19,907 nt of DNA from DATAEU01 sp046724395 (GCA_046724395.1 JBKOWM010000097.1:1-19907); one strand, 5' to 3'; shown: positions 7,771 to 14,797, counted from the first letter of the stretch. Notes: a model not told the origin generated them from the letters alone. Numbers and translations: made by a program.

Positions 7771-8543
7771 CCCGAGAGGAACCCGCCCTCCACCGGCACG
7801 AACGCCCCGCGGATGGGGCCACCCTCCACCGAGGCCAGGAACGCGAGCACGGTCGCGACCTCCTCGGCGCGGCCCATCCGCGAAAGCGGCACGGCGCTTC
7901 GGATCCACGCGGCAAGCTCGGTTCCGTCGGGATCCCCGCTGAGCGCGAGGTCACGTCGGACCATCGGCGTGTCGATCACGCCCGGAAGCACGGCGTTGAC
8001 GCGCACGCCGTACGGCCCGAACGTCGCCGCGAGCTCGCGCGTGAGGCCCAGGAGCGCGCCCTTCGTGATGCCGTACACAGACTGACTCGGCCCGCCGCCG
8101 AGCCCGGAGATCGACGACACGTTCAGGATGCAGCCCGAGCCCCTCGCCGCCATCTCCTCGCCGATGCTCGCTGCGAGCGCCAGCGCGCCGAAGACGTTCA
8201 CGCCGACGACGCGGTCCCACTCGTCCTCGCCGACGTCGAGAAACGGCGTTTTGGACGAGATCCCGGCATTGTTCACGAGCACGTCGACATCGCCGAGGGC
8301 GCGGACGGTGTGCGCGAGGACGGCGCGCGTGCCGCGTGGATCGCCAAGATCCGCGACGCACGTGGTCACCCGGTCGTCCAGCTCGGCGGCGAGAGCCGGC
8401 AACATCTCGTCGTCGACGTCGACGAGAACGGCGAGAGCGCCCTCGCGGTGAAACGCCTCCGCGGTCGCGCGGCCGATGCCGCTCGCCGCGCCGGTGATGA
8501 CGGCGCGCACGCCCTCGAGTCGTCCTCGCGCCGATGCGGCCAC
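7767..8543 (-). CDS. Canonical SDR-family NAD(P)-dependent dehydrogenase
   Basis: 258 aa, complete classical short-chain dehydrogenase. It shows the cofactor motif TGAASGIG (17-24), an acidic residue at the end of beta-2 (VLVDVD, D42) that favours NAD over NADP, NNAG (91-94), and catalytic S144, Y157 and K161. The C-terminal GAFVPVEGGFLSG is typical of FabG-like members. Such enzymes interconvert alcohols and ketones; here a sugar or sugar-acid substrate is likely from the neighbours. The GTG at 8543 is the only upstream start, because an in-frame TAG lies a few codons before it. No ribosome site precedes it, so it may be leaderless. It appears to open the SDR-transporter operon and shares a 36-bp divergent promoter gap with the molybdenum hydroxylase gene. 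Confidence 0.93.
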   Translation of the reverse strand: MAASARGRLEGVRAVITGAASGIGRATAEAFHREGALAVLVDVDDEMLPALAAELDDRVTTCVADLGDPRGTRAVLAHTVRALGDVDVLVNNAGISSKTPFLDVGEDEWDRVVGVNVFGALALAASIGEEMAARGSGCILNVSSISGLGGGPSQSVYGITKGALLGLTRELAATFGPYGVRVNAVLPGVIDTPMVRRDLALSGDPDGTELAAWIRSAVPLSRMGRAEEVATVLAFLASVEGGPIRGAFVPVEGGFLSG

Positions 8544-8564
8544 GTCGCGAGGCTACAGCGTCGC

Positions 8565-8570
8565 TATCAT
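8565..8570 (+). promoter_or_regulatory. Candidate -10 box (TATCAT) for the molybdenum hydroxylase gene
   Basis: TATCAT lies 9 nt before the ATG at 8580 inside the 36-bp gap between divergent genes. With no Shine-Dalgarno in front of that ATG, this spacing suggests transcription starts at or near the start codon (leaderless mRNA). The -35 region would fall within the start of the opposite SDR gene, so the two promoters must overlap. Confidence 0.4.
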
Positions 8571-8579
8571 CGCCCGCTG

Positions 8580-11027
8580 ATGGCGGGCGAGCGTCGCATG
8601 CGACGAGGCGCGGTGCTTCGCAGCGAAGACCGCGGCCTCCTTACGGGCGCGACTCCCTACCTGGAGGACGTGGGGCACACCGGCACGTTGCACGCAGCGT
8701 TCGTGAGGAGCGCGCTCGCCCACGCACGTCTTGTGTCCATCGACACCGAGGAGGCCCACGCCATGCCGGGCGTGGTCGGCGTTCTTACCTCCGCCGATCT
8801 GCCGGGCCTGCGTATGCCGGCGGTCGAGAGCCTGCCCGACGGCCTGCGCCGGCCGCTGATCGCGACCGACGTGGTCCGGTTCGCCGGTGAGCCGGTCGCC
8901 GTCGTAGTGGCGTCCAGCAGAGCGCAGGCGATCGATGCAGCCGAGGTGATCGGCGTCGACTATGACCCTCTTCCGGTCGTGACCGATGCCGTCCGATCGA
9001 TGGACCCCGACGCGCCCGCATTGTTCCCCGAGTTCGGGTCGAACGTCGTCCTGCTGCGACGGCGAATCACCGACGAGGACGCACTCGAGGACGCCGATGT
9101 TGTCGTTCGGGGACGGTTCCTGAACCAGCGCGTCGCCCCCGTCCCGCTGGAGGCCAACGGTGCACTCGCCGTACCGGACGCCGGAGCCCTCACCCTCTGG
9201 CTGTCATGTCAGGCGACGCACTCGAGCCGGTCCGCGATCGCGGAGGCGATCGGCGTCGATGAAGAGAGGATCCGAGTCCGGACGGCCGCGGTGGGCGGCG
9301 GGTTCGGTGCGAAGATCCCCGCGTACGCGGAGCAAGCGGTCGTCGCGGCGCTCGCGCTGCGGCTGGGCAAGCCGGTCCGCCACGTCGAATCGCGTTCGGA
9401 GAACTTGATGGCGATGACGCACGGCCGTGACCAGCTCCAGGAGGTCGAGATCGGCGCGACCCTGGAGGGGAGGATCACCGGGCTCCGCGTGCGGATCGTC
9501 GCGGATCTCGGCGCGTACCCCGACGAGGGCGCGACGCTCCCGGAGTCCACAGAGTCGATGGCCGTCGGGCCGTACGACATTCGGCGACTGGACTTCGAGA
9601 TCCGAGGCGTGCTCACCAACAAGACGCCGCTCGGGGCCTACCGCGGCGCGGGACGACCCGAGGCGACGGCGCTGCTGGAACGCGGGATGGATCTCGTCGC
9701 CGCCGAGCTCCGCATCGACCCGGCCGAGGTCAGGCGACGCAACTTCATCCGCGAGTTCCCTCACGAAACGGTCACCCAGGCCAGGTACGACACCGGCGAT
9801 TACGAACGGGCTCTCGACGAGGCCCTCCGAAAGGCGGACTACGCGGAGCATCGACGCGAGCAGGAGGAGCGCCGACGGCGCGGCGATACCCGCCTGCTCG
9901 GGATAGGGGTCGCGAGCTATGTCGAGGTGACCGGGTGGGGAAGTGAGTATGCGCGCGTCACCATGGCGAACGACGGGTCGGTATCCCTCGTGACGGGGTC
10001 GAGCCCTCAGGGTCAGGGACACGAGACGGCGTTCGGGCAGCTGCTCGCCGACCGGCTCGGCGTGCCGTTCGAAGCCGTCACCGTTCGGCACTCCGACACG
10101 GCCGTCGTGCCGAGAAGCGAGGGCACGATGGGCTCTCGGACGCTGCAGGTCGGCGGCAGCGCAGTCCTCGGCGCGGCCGACCGGCTCGTCGACCGTGCAC
10201 GTTCGGTTGCCGCCCGTCTCCTCGAGGTCTCGCCGGACGACATCGTCCTGTCCGACGAAGGACGGTTCGAGGTCGCCGGCGTCCCGGGATCGGGGCCGAC
10301 GTGGATGGAGGTCGTTCATGCCGCCGGGTCCGACGGACCGCTCGACGTGGAGCACGACTTCGAGATCCAGGAGTCGACGTATCCGTTCGGGACACACGTC
10401 GCCGTCGTCGAGGTCGACGCCGAGACGGGAGATGCGACGCTGATTCGGCACGTCGCCGTCGACGACTGCGGAACCATTCTCAACCCAATGCTGGTGCGGG
10501 GACAGGTCCACGGCGGGATCGCGCAGGGCGCCGCGCAGGCCCTGTACGAGGGTGTCGTATACGACGAGCTCGGGACGCTCCTCACGTCCAACCTGACCAC
10601 GTATCCGTTCCCCAGCGCAGCCGAGTTCCCGAGGTTCGAGACGGCGAACACCGAGACGCCCACGCCGGAGAACCCGCTCGGCGCGAAGGGGATCGGCGAG
10701 GCCGGAACGATCGGCGCCATCCCGGCGGTGCAAAACGCCGTCGTCGACGCCCTGTCGCACCTCGGGGTGCGCCACATCGACATGCCGGCGAGCCCCGAGC
10801 GCGTGTGGCGAGCGATCGCGCAGGCCGCGTCGGGTACCATTCGCGGGGGTGAGCATGGAGCGAGTGAACCTGAAGGGATTGATCGCGGCGATCGTGACGC
10901 CGATGCGGGAGGACTTCTCGATCGACGAGACGTCGCTCCGCCGATACGTCAGGTGGCTCACGGACCAAGGGGTGACCGGCCTGGCGGTGAACGTGGACAC
11001 GGGAGAGGGGCCGCACCTATCCGCTGA
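8580..11027 (+). CDS. Xanthine dehydrogenase/CoxL-family molybdopterin-binding large subunit
   Basis: The frame encodes 815 aa; the recognisable family ends near residue 748. The N-terminal aldehyde-oxidase hammerhead domain (TGATPYLEDV...FVRSALAHARL, 22-52) is followed by the molybdenum-cofactor domains: VGGGFGAK (238-245), AYRGAGR (353-359), SSPQGQGHE (474-482) and the catalytic Glu of KGIGEAGT (E707). AYRGAGR, not the AYRCSFR of true CO dehydrogenases, marks it as a form-II-like aldehyde/hydroxylase relative. These enzymes hydroxylate aldehydes or heterocycles with water and normally need FAD and 2Fe-2S partners; neither is in the window. The last ~60 residues are an Arg/Gly-rich reading of the next gene's 5' end in another frame and may not be real. 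ATG at 8598 is an alternative start. Confidence 0.9.
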   Translation: MAGERRMRRGAVLRSEDRGLLTGATPYLEDVGHTGTLHAAFVRSALAHARLVSIDTEEAHAMPGVVGVLTSADLPGLRMPAVESLPDGLRRPLIATDVVRFAGEPVAVVVASSRAQAIDAAEVIGVDYDPLPVVTDAVRSMDPDAPALFPEFGSNVVLLRRRITDEDALEDADVVVRGRFLNQRVAPVPLEANGALAVPDAGALTLWLSCQATHSSRSAIAEAIGVDEERIRVRTAAVGGGFGAKIPAYAEQAVVAALALRLGKPVRHVESRSENLMAMTHGRDQLQEVEIGATLEGRITGLRVRIVADLGAYPDEGATLPESTESMAVGPYDIRRLDFEIRGVLTNKTPLGAYRGAGRPEATALLERGMDLVAAELRIDPAEVRRRNFIREFPHETVTQARYDTGDYERALDEALRKADYAEHRREQEERRRRGDTRLLGIGVASYVEVTGWGSEYARVTMANDGSVSLVTGSSPQGQGHETAFGQLLADRLGVPFEAVTVRHSDTAVVPRSEGTMGSRTLQVGGSAVLGAADRLVDRARSVAARLLEVSPDDIVLSDEGRFEVAGVPGSGPTWMEVVHAAGSDGPLDVEHDFEIQESTYPFGTHVAVVEVDAETGDATLIRHVAVDDCGTILNPMLVRGQVHGGIAQGAAQALYEGVVYDELGTLLTSNLTTYPFPSAAEFPRFETANTETPTPENPLGAKGIGEAGTIGAIPAVQNAVVDALSHLGVRHIDMPASPERVWRAIAQAASGTIRGGEHGASEPEGIDRGDRDADAGGLLDRRDVAPPIRQVAHGPRGDRPGGERGHGRGAAPIR

Positions 11028-11778
11028 TGAACGTCTGCGCGTCCTCGAGCTCGTCGCCAACGAGGTTGGGCACCGCACCGTCATCGTCGCGGGTCTCGCG
11101 GGGTCGTTTACGCAGCAAGCAGCGAGCTTCGCGGCCGACGCGGCTAGCGCCGGCGCCAAGGCGCTCCTCGTGTTCCCGATCCCGGTCTATCAGGGGGAGC
11201 CGCTCGATCCCGCGATCCCCGCGCTATACCATCGGGCGATCCACGAAGCGTCGGGCCTTCCGCTGATCGCCTTCCAGCTCCAGCCGGCGCTCGGCGGCGT
11301 CAACTTCTCGATCGAGGTCCTCGAACGTCTCATGACCGTCGAAGGTGTCGCCGCGATCAAAGAGGCCTCGTTCGACGCGAAGCGCTTCGTCGAGACCGTC
11401 CGTGTCGTGCGGGCGGTCGCGCCACCCGATGCGCTCGTACTGAACGGGAACGACAACTTCTTGCTCGAGGCATACCTGCTCGGCGCGGATGGCTCGCTGC
11501 TCGGCTTTGGAACGCTCGCGGCACGGGAGCAGGTCGAGATGCTGGAGGCCGTGCGGGCTCGCGACGTCTCGACGGGACAGGCGATCGCTTCGCGGCTACA
11601 GCCGCTGTGTGACGCGATCTTCGCGGCGCCTGTCCGTGACTACCGGGCGCGCACGAAGCACGCTCTCGCGACGCTCGGCGTAATCGATCACGCATACGTC
11701 CGGCCTCCACTCTTGCCATTGTCGCCGGAAGAGACGGCCGGGGTCGAACGAGCGCTCAAGGAGGCGGCCCTTCTGTGA
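10855..11778 (+). CDS. Dihydrodipicolinate synthase/N-acetylneuraminate lyase-family protein
   Basis: 307 aa class-I aldolase of the DapA/NAL superfamily. Landmarks are the early GLIAAIVTPM, the pyruvate-binding loop VDTGEGP (47-53), and the Schiff-base lysine K169 in AAIKEAS. The usual catalytic tyrosine motif YNxP is replaced by FQLQP (140-144), so lysine biosynthesis is unlikely. Catabolic members act on 2-keto-3-deoxy sugar acids or related 2-oxo acids, which would suit this locus (inference). The ATG follows GGGGGTGA, a Shine-Dalgarno with ideal spacing; GTG at 10849 is an alternative. Its 5' end overlaps the open 3' extension of the molybdenum hydroxylase frame by ~170 nt, and its stop overlaps the LLM gene's GTG by 4 nt. 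Confidence 0.88.
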   Translation: MERVNLKGLIAAIVTPMREDFSIDETSLRRYVRWLTDQGVTGLAVNVDTGEGPHLSADERLRVLELVANEVGHRTVIVAGLAGSFTQQAASFAADAASAGAKALLVFPIPVYQGEPLDPAIPALYHRAIHEASGLPLIAFQLQPALGGVNFSIEVLERLMTVEGVAAIKEASFDAKRFVETVRVVRAVAPPDALVLNGNDNFLLEAYLLGADGSLLGFGTLAAREQVEMLEAVRARDVSTGQAIASRLQPLCDAIFAAPVRDYRARTKHALATLGVIDHAYVRPPLLPLSPEETAGVERALKEAALL

Positions 11779-12764
11779 CGGTGCGCGTCGGTGCTTTCCT
11801 GCCGACGTTCTGTGACGACGAGCGACGAACCGGTCCCGAGATCGCGAGGTTCGCCGCCCATGCCGAGGAGCTCGGGTTCGACTCGGTGTTCGCGACGGAT
11901 CATCTCCTCCATGGGAGCGTCTTCTACCGCTCGCCCTGGCTCGAACCGACCCTGAGCCTCGCTTACGCGGCGGCGGTGACGTCGCACGTGGCGCTCGGCA
12001 CATCGATCCTCGTGATGCCGACGCGTCATCCGTTGGTGCTCGCGAAGGAACTGGCCACCCTCCAGGCGCTCTCGGGAGACCGGTTCATCCTCGGGGTCGG
12101 GACCGGCTGGGACGAGCGGGAGTTCGACGCCGTGGGGATGAAGAAGGCCGAGCGCGGAGCCCGCACGGACGAGGCGGTCGAGATCGTTCGCCGACTCCTG
12201 ACCGGCGAGCTTGTCTCGTACGAGGGGCGGTTTTCGCGCGTGCACGGCGTCGAGATCGGTCCGGCGATGGCGAAACCGCTGACCGTATGGACTGCCGGCG
12301 GCCGGCAGATACCGCACGCCGCCTCGCCCGAGCCGCCCGCAATGGCGCCCCGCGTCCTCCGGCGGATCGTTGAGTCCGACGGCTGGATCGCTCGTCCGAC
12401 ATCATTGCCGGAGCAGATCGAGCGAGATCTCGACGAGATCCGCGCCGCGCTCGCGGAGCGCGGTCGCGACCCGTCCACGTTCACGATCGCGCACGAGAAT
12501 TTCCTCCATCTCGTTCCGACGGACGATCCGAACGCAGCCGAGCCCGAGCAACGACGCGTGTTCGCCGCGATCATGGGCGAGGGGCGGCCCTTCGAATACT
12601 TCCAACAGGTCTATCTGACGGGGACGCTCCCGGAGGTGCTGGAGAAGATTGACCGCCGCATCAAGGCGGGCATCGAGTACCTGATCCTCCACACTCTCGA
12701 GCCCTCGATCCGTCAGCTCGACCTGTGGGCCGAGCACCTGCTGCCGCGGATCGCCGCGCGCTGA
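11775..12764 (+). CDS. LLM-class (luciferase-like) oxidoreductase, probably F420-dependent
   Basis: 329 aa TIM-barrel protein of the bacterial luciferase-like superfamily. Family marks include VGAFLPTF at the N-terminus, EELGFDSVFATDHLLHG, VMPTRHPLVLAKELATLQALSGDRFILGVGTGWDEREF and TVWTAGG. The RHP...LAKELATL...LSGDR...GVGTGW block is typical of F420-dependent actinobacterial members, which transfer hydride to or from F420H2; FMN use cannot be excluded. The GTG start overlaps the aldolase-like gene's stop (GTGA), so the two are translationally coupled. It is the last gene of the plus-strand run and ends 12 bp from the converging SIS-domain gene. Substrate unknown. Confidence 0.92.
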   Translation: MTVRVGAFLPTFCDDERRTGPEIARFAAHAEELGFDSVFATDHLLHGSVFYRSPWLEPTLSLAYAAAVTSHVALGTSILVMPTRHPLVLAKELATLQALSGDRFILGVGTGWDEREFDAVGMKKAERGARTDEAVEIVRRLLTGELVSYEGRFSRVHGVEIGPAMAKPLTVWTAGGRQIPHAASPEPPAMAPRVLRRIVESDGWIARPTSLPEQIERDLDEIRAALAERGRDPSTFTIAHENFLHLVPTDDPNAAEPEQRRVFAAIMGEGRPFEYFQQVYLTGTLPEVLEKIDRRIKAGIEYLILHTLEPSIRQLDLWAEHLLPRIAAR

Positions 12765-12776
12765 GCGTCGCCTCGG

Positions 12777-13844
12777 CTACTCGCGGGTCGTGACTTTCGA
12801 TGCCACCGTGAAGGCGCCCGGCTCCCGCCCGGACTCGATCGCGAGCCGGCGGGCGGCGAGCTGGATGGGCACGATCGAAACGGCCGGCGACAAGAGCGCG
12901 TCGGCGCTCGGCACGACGATGACGTTCTCGTCCGAGGCGGCGTGGTCATCCATCAGCACCGCCACTGCCGACCCGGCATCGCGAAGGTCGGCGGCCAGGG
13001 CGAGCTCCATCGCGCGCGTCCGCGGTTCGGTCGCAACGACGATCGCGCCTAGGTGGAAGCCGGCCAGCTCGAACGGGCCGTGGCGGAAGGCGGCCGACTC
13101 AAAGCCTTCCGCGACGACTCCGCACTCCTTCAGCGTGAGAGCGCCCATCTCGGCGGCGCCGCGTGCGGCACCGCGTCCGACGAGAGCGAGCAGGCGGCGG
13201 CCCCGCGCGACACCCATGACGACCCGTTCCATCACATCCGCGTCGCGCAGCAATGCTTCCACGCCGTCAGCGGCGACGACAGCGGCACGTGCGACCTCCG
13301 AGGAAGCCTCCGCCGGATCGTCACCCGCAAGGACGCGCGCGAGCGCGGCGAGAAGGACAAGGGACGCCGCGAACGTCATGGACGAGGGTCCCCTCTCCGG
13401 CCCGGCCCGAGTGTCCACCGCAACGATCGCGTTCCCCGCGAGCGCGTTCCCGAGTCCGTTCGTGAGGGAGACGACGAGCGGGCGAACCGGCGCCGCTCGA
13501 AGCCGCTCGGCGAGGCGAACGACCTCCGCGCTTTCGCCCGACTGACTCACGGCGATGAGGATCGTTTCGTCGGTGAGCAGCGGCACGCGATAGTGCAGGA
13601 CCTCCGAAGCGTTCGCGTGCAACACGACAACGCCGCGGCCCGCGAGATGCTCGACGGCCGGATAGCAGGCGTCGTGTGAGCTCCCCATGCCGGTTAGCAC
13701 CAACCGGCGCCCCTGCGATGCTGCGGCCGCCACCCGCTCGAGTTCGGTGCGCTGCTCGACGACGGCATCGGCGGCACGCCGTATTGCGGCTGGCTGCCCG
13801 CGGATCTCACTCAGATACAAATCCGAGACGCTCGCCGAGGACAT
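12777..13844 (-). CDS. Double-SIS-domain sugar-phosphate protein (GlmS C-terminal/AgaS-like)
   Basis: 355 aa with two sugar isomerase (SIS) domains, at about 48-170 and 215-340. The first has TGMGSSHDACYPA (51-63) and the phosphate-binding SQSGES (100-105). The second has ALVGRGAARGAAEMGALTLKE, followed by AFRHGPFEL (252-260), the HGP motif of the GlmS isomerase half. No glutaminase domain is present, so it is not glucosamine-6-phosphate synthase. Known stand-alone relatives are amino-sugar-phosphate deaminases, fructosamine deglycases and tagatose-phosphate isomerases. With the deacetylase upstream, an amino-sugar role is conceivable but unproven. ATG at 13844 was chosen because it begins the conserved helix region; the 22-codon upstream extension is Arg/Trp-rich and non-conserved-looking. 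Confidence 0.88.
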   Translation of the reverse strand: MSSASVSDLYLSEIRGQPAAIRRAADAVVEQRTELERVAAAASQGRRLVLTGMGSSHDACYPAVEHLAGRGVVVLHANASEVLHYRVPLLTDETILIAVSQSGESAEVVRLAERLRAAPVRPLVVSLTNGLGNALAGNAIVAVDTRAGPERGPSSMTFAASLVLLAALARVLAGDDPAEASSEVARAAVVAADGVEALLRDADVMERVVMGVARGRRLLALVGRGAARGAAEMGALTLKECGVVAEGFESAAFRHGPFELAGFHLGAIVVATEPRTRAMELALAADLRDAGSAVAVLMDDHAASDENVIVVPSADALLSPAVSIVPIQLAARRLAIESGREPGAFTVASKVTTRE

Positions 13845-13853
13845 TGCGCGCGG

Positions 13854-13859
13854 AGTGTA
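13854..13859 (-). promoter_or_regulatory. Candidate -10 box (TACACT) for the SIS-domain gene
   Basis: On the minus strand TACACT lies 9 nt before the ATG at 13844, with no Shine-Dalgarno between. This is the same layout as in front of the molybdenum hydroxylase gene and suggests a leaderless transcript. Two GACGTC palindromes (13862-13867 and 13886-13891, 24 bp apart) lie directly upstream and could be operator sites. No clear -35 was found. Confidence 0.35.
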
Positions 13860-13920
13860 CCGACGTCGGCTCTCCGGCTCGTGCTGACGTCGGGAAGCCC
13901 ACCACAACACGTGGTAGATG

Positions 13921-13993
13921 AGCCGGAGAGGGGACTCGAACCCCTGACCCCCTCCTTACCATGGAGGTGCTCTGCCGACTGAGCTACTCCGGC
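13921..13993 (-). tRNA. tRNA-Thr (anticodon GGT)
   Basis: 73 nt fold fully by eye: 7-bp acceptor stem GCCGGAG/CTCCGGC, D stem GCTC/GAGC, anticodon stem CCTCC/GGAGG with loop ATGGTAA (anticodon GGT, reading ACC/ACT), a 5-nt variable region, and T stem AGGGG/CCCCT around TTCGAGT. The discriminator base is T. The 3' CCA is not encoded. The 5' end lies 10 nt from the start codon of the divergent DUF192 gene. The SIS gene lies downstream on the same strand. Confidence 0.97.
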
Positions 13994-14003
13994 GGCGGCG
14001 GCG

Positions 14004-14009
14004 ATGATA
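14004..14009 (-). promoter_or_regulatory. Candidate -10 box (TATCAT) of tRNA-Thr, on the DUF192 start codon
   Basis: Read on the minus strand, the first two codons of the DUF192 gene (ATG ATA) are TATCAT, 10 nt before the tRNA 5' end, the right distance for a -10 box. Any -35 must then lie inside the DUF192 signal-peptide coding region; no good match to TTGACA was seen there. Confidence 0.4.
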
Positions 14010-14477
14010 ACAGTCGTGTGTCGGGCACCTTCCGTCCTACTCGTCGTCACCGTCGTCCTCGGTGCCTGCACGCGTGCACCCGAACGCGTCCCCGTCTACC
14101 CTGCGCAGGTCCGGTTCGGCGCCGAGAATGGTGGCGTCGTTCTGCACGTGGCGATCGCACGATCCGACGCCGACAGGGAGCGCGGGCTGATGTACGTCCG
14201 TTCCCTACCGAACGACGCCGGGATGGCGTTCGTGTGGACCGAGCCCACCGAGACGGGATTCTGGATGAAGAACACGCTCATCCCGTTGTCGGTCGCGTTC
14301 GTCGACGATGAGGACCGCGTCGTGACGATCCGCGACATGGCGCCGTGCACGTCCGAGCCGTGCCCGCTCTACGGAGCGGATGCGCCGTTCGTCATGGCCG
14401 TCGAGGCGAACCGCGGCTGGTTCGCCGACCACGGCGTCGCCGAGGGAGATGCCGCCGTGCTGGAGCCATCGTCGTGA
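14004..14477 (+). CDS. DUF192-family lipoprotein
   Basis: 157 aa. A hydrophobic N-terminus ends in a lipobox (VLGAC, Cys22), so the protein is probably lipid-anchored on the outer face of the membrane. The rest is a DUF192 domain with its usual blocks: RERGLMYVRSLP (58-69), GMAFVW (73-78), FWMKNTLIPLSVAFVD (86-101) and RDMAPC (110-115). The biochemical function of this family is unknown. No Shine-Dalgarno precedes the ATG; the upstream DNA is a GGC run joining the tRNA. GTG at 14016 is another possible start, but it would shorten the signal peptide. The TGA overlaps the next gene's GTG by 4 nt, so the two are coupled. Confidence 0.9.
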   Translation: MITVVCRAPSVLLVVTVVLGACTRAPERVPVYPAQVRFGAENGGVVLHVAIARSDADRERGLMYVRSLPNDAGMAFVWTEPTETGFWMKNTLIPLSVAFVDDEDRVVTIRDMAPCTSEPCPLYGADAPFVMAVEANRGWFADHGVAEGDAAVLEPSS

Positions 14478-14797
14478 GCGATGAATGCCTGCTCTGCCGT
14501 GCGGAGCGCATCAGCGCGTGGCACTTCGAGAACGACGAGTGCTGGGTCGCAGACTGCGTCGTCTGCGCTACGCCGATGGTCGTCTGGCGGACGCACGGCC
14601 TTCCCGAGGCCCGCGACGAGGCGCGCCTGCTGTCGCATCTGGAACGGATCGCCGCCCAACGATACGGCGACGCCGGGTACTGGATCGATCCGGAGCGTCG
14701 ACGAATCCCCGATCACTGGCACGCGCACGCGCGCCCGGCGGGAGGGTTCTTCGATCCGGCGAGCGAGCTCTACGGCATCACCGATCGCGAGGGCTAG
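14474..14797 (+). CDS. Small conserved CxxC protein with a DHWHAH motif (function unknown)
   Basis: 107 aa, beginning at the GTG that overlaps the DUF192 stop (GTGA). Two cysteine pairs, C5-L-L-C8 and C28-V-V-C31, form a likely zinc-ribbon-type metal site. A His cluster, D80-H-W-H-A-H85, lies near the C-terminus. The N-terminal CLLC and the H-x-H-x-H cluster recall HIT-family nucleotide hydrolases, but the spacing and length do not fit a full HIT domain. It has no signal peptide or membrane segment. Its stop codon shares the palindrome CTAG with the stop of the converging 2TM gene. I recognise it only as a small conserved hypothetical. Confidence 0.8.
   Translation: MSDECLLCRAERISAWHFENDECWVADCVVCATPMVVWRTHGLPEARDEARLLSHLERIAAQRYGDAGYWIDPERRRIPDHWHAHARPAGGFFDPASELYGITDREG

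Noticed and set aside
10835..10840. TACCAT as a separate promoter for the aldolase-like gene
   Set aside because: It lies inside the hydroxylase frame, and the following ATG has a good Shine-Dalgarno, so operon transcription explains expression.
9204..11159. 651-codon minus-strand open frame
   Set aside because: Complement of the molybdenum hydroxylase gene, whose motifs are clear on the plus strand; the antisense product has no recognisable fold.
13861..13920. Imperfect inverted repeat (CCAC...GTGG) between the SIS gene and the tRNA as a terminator
   Set aside because: Short, interrupted and lacking a T-run; not strong enough to annotate.
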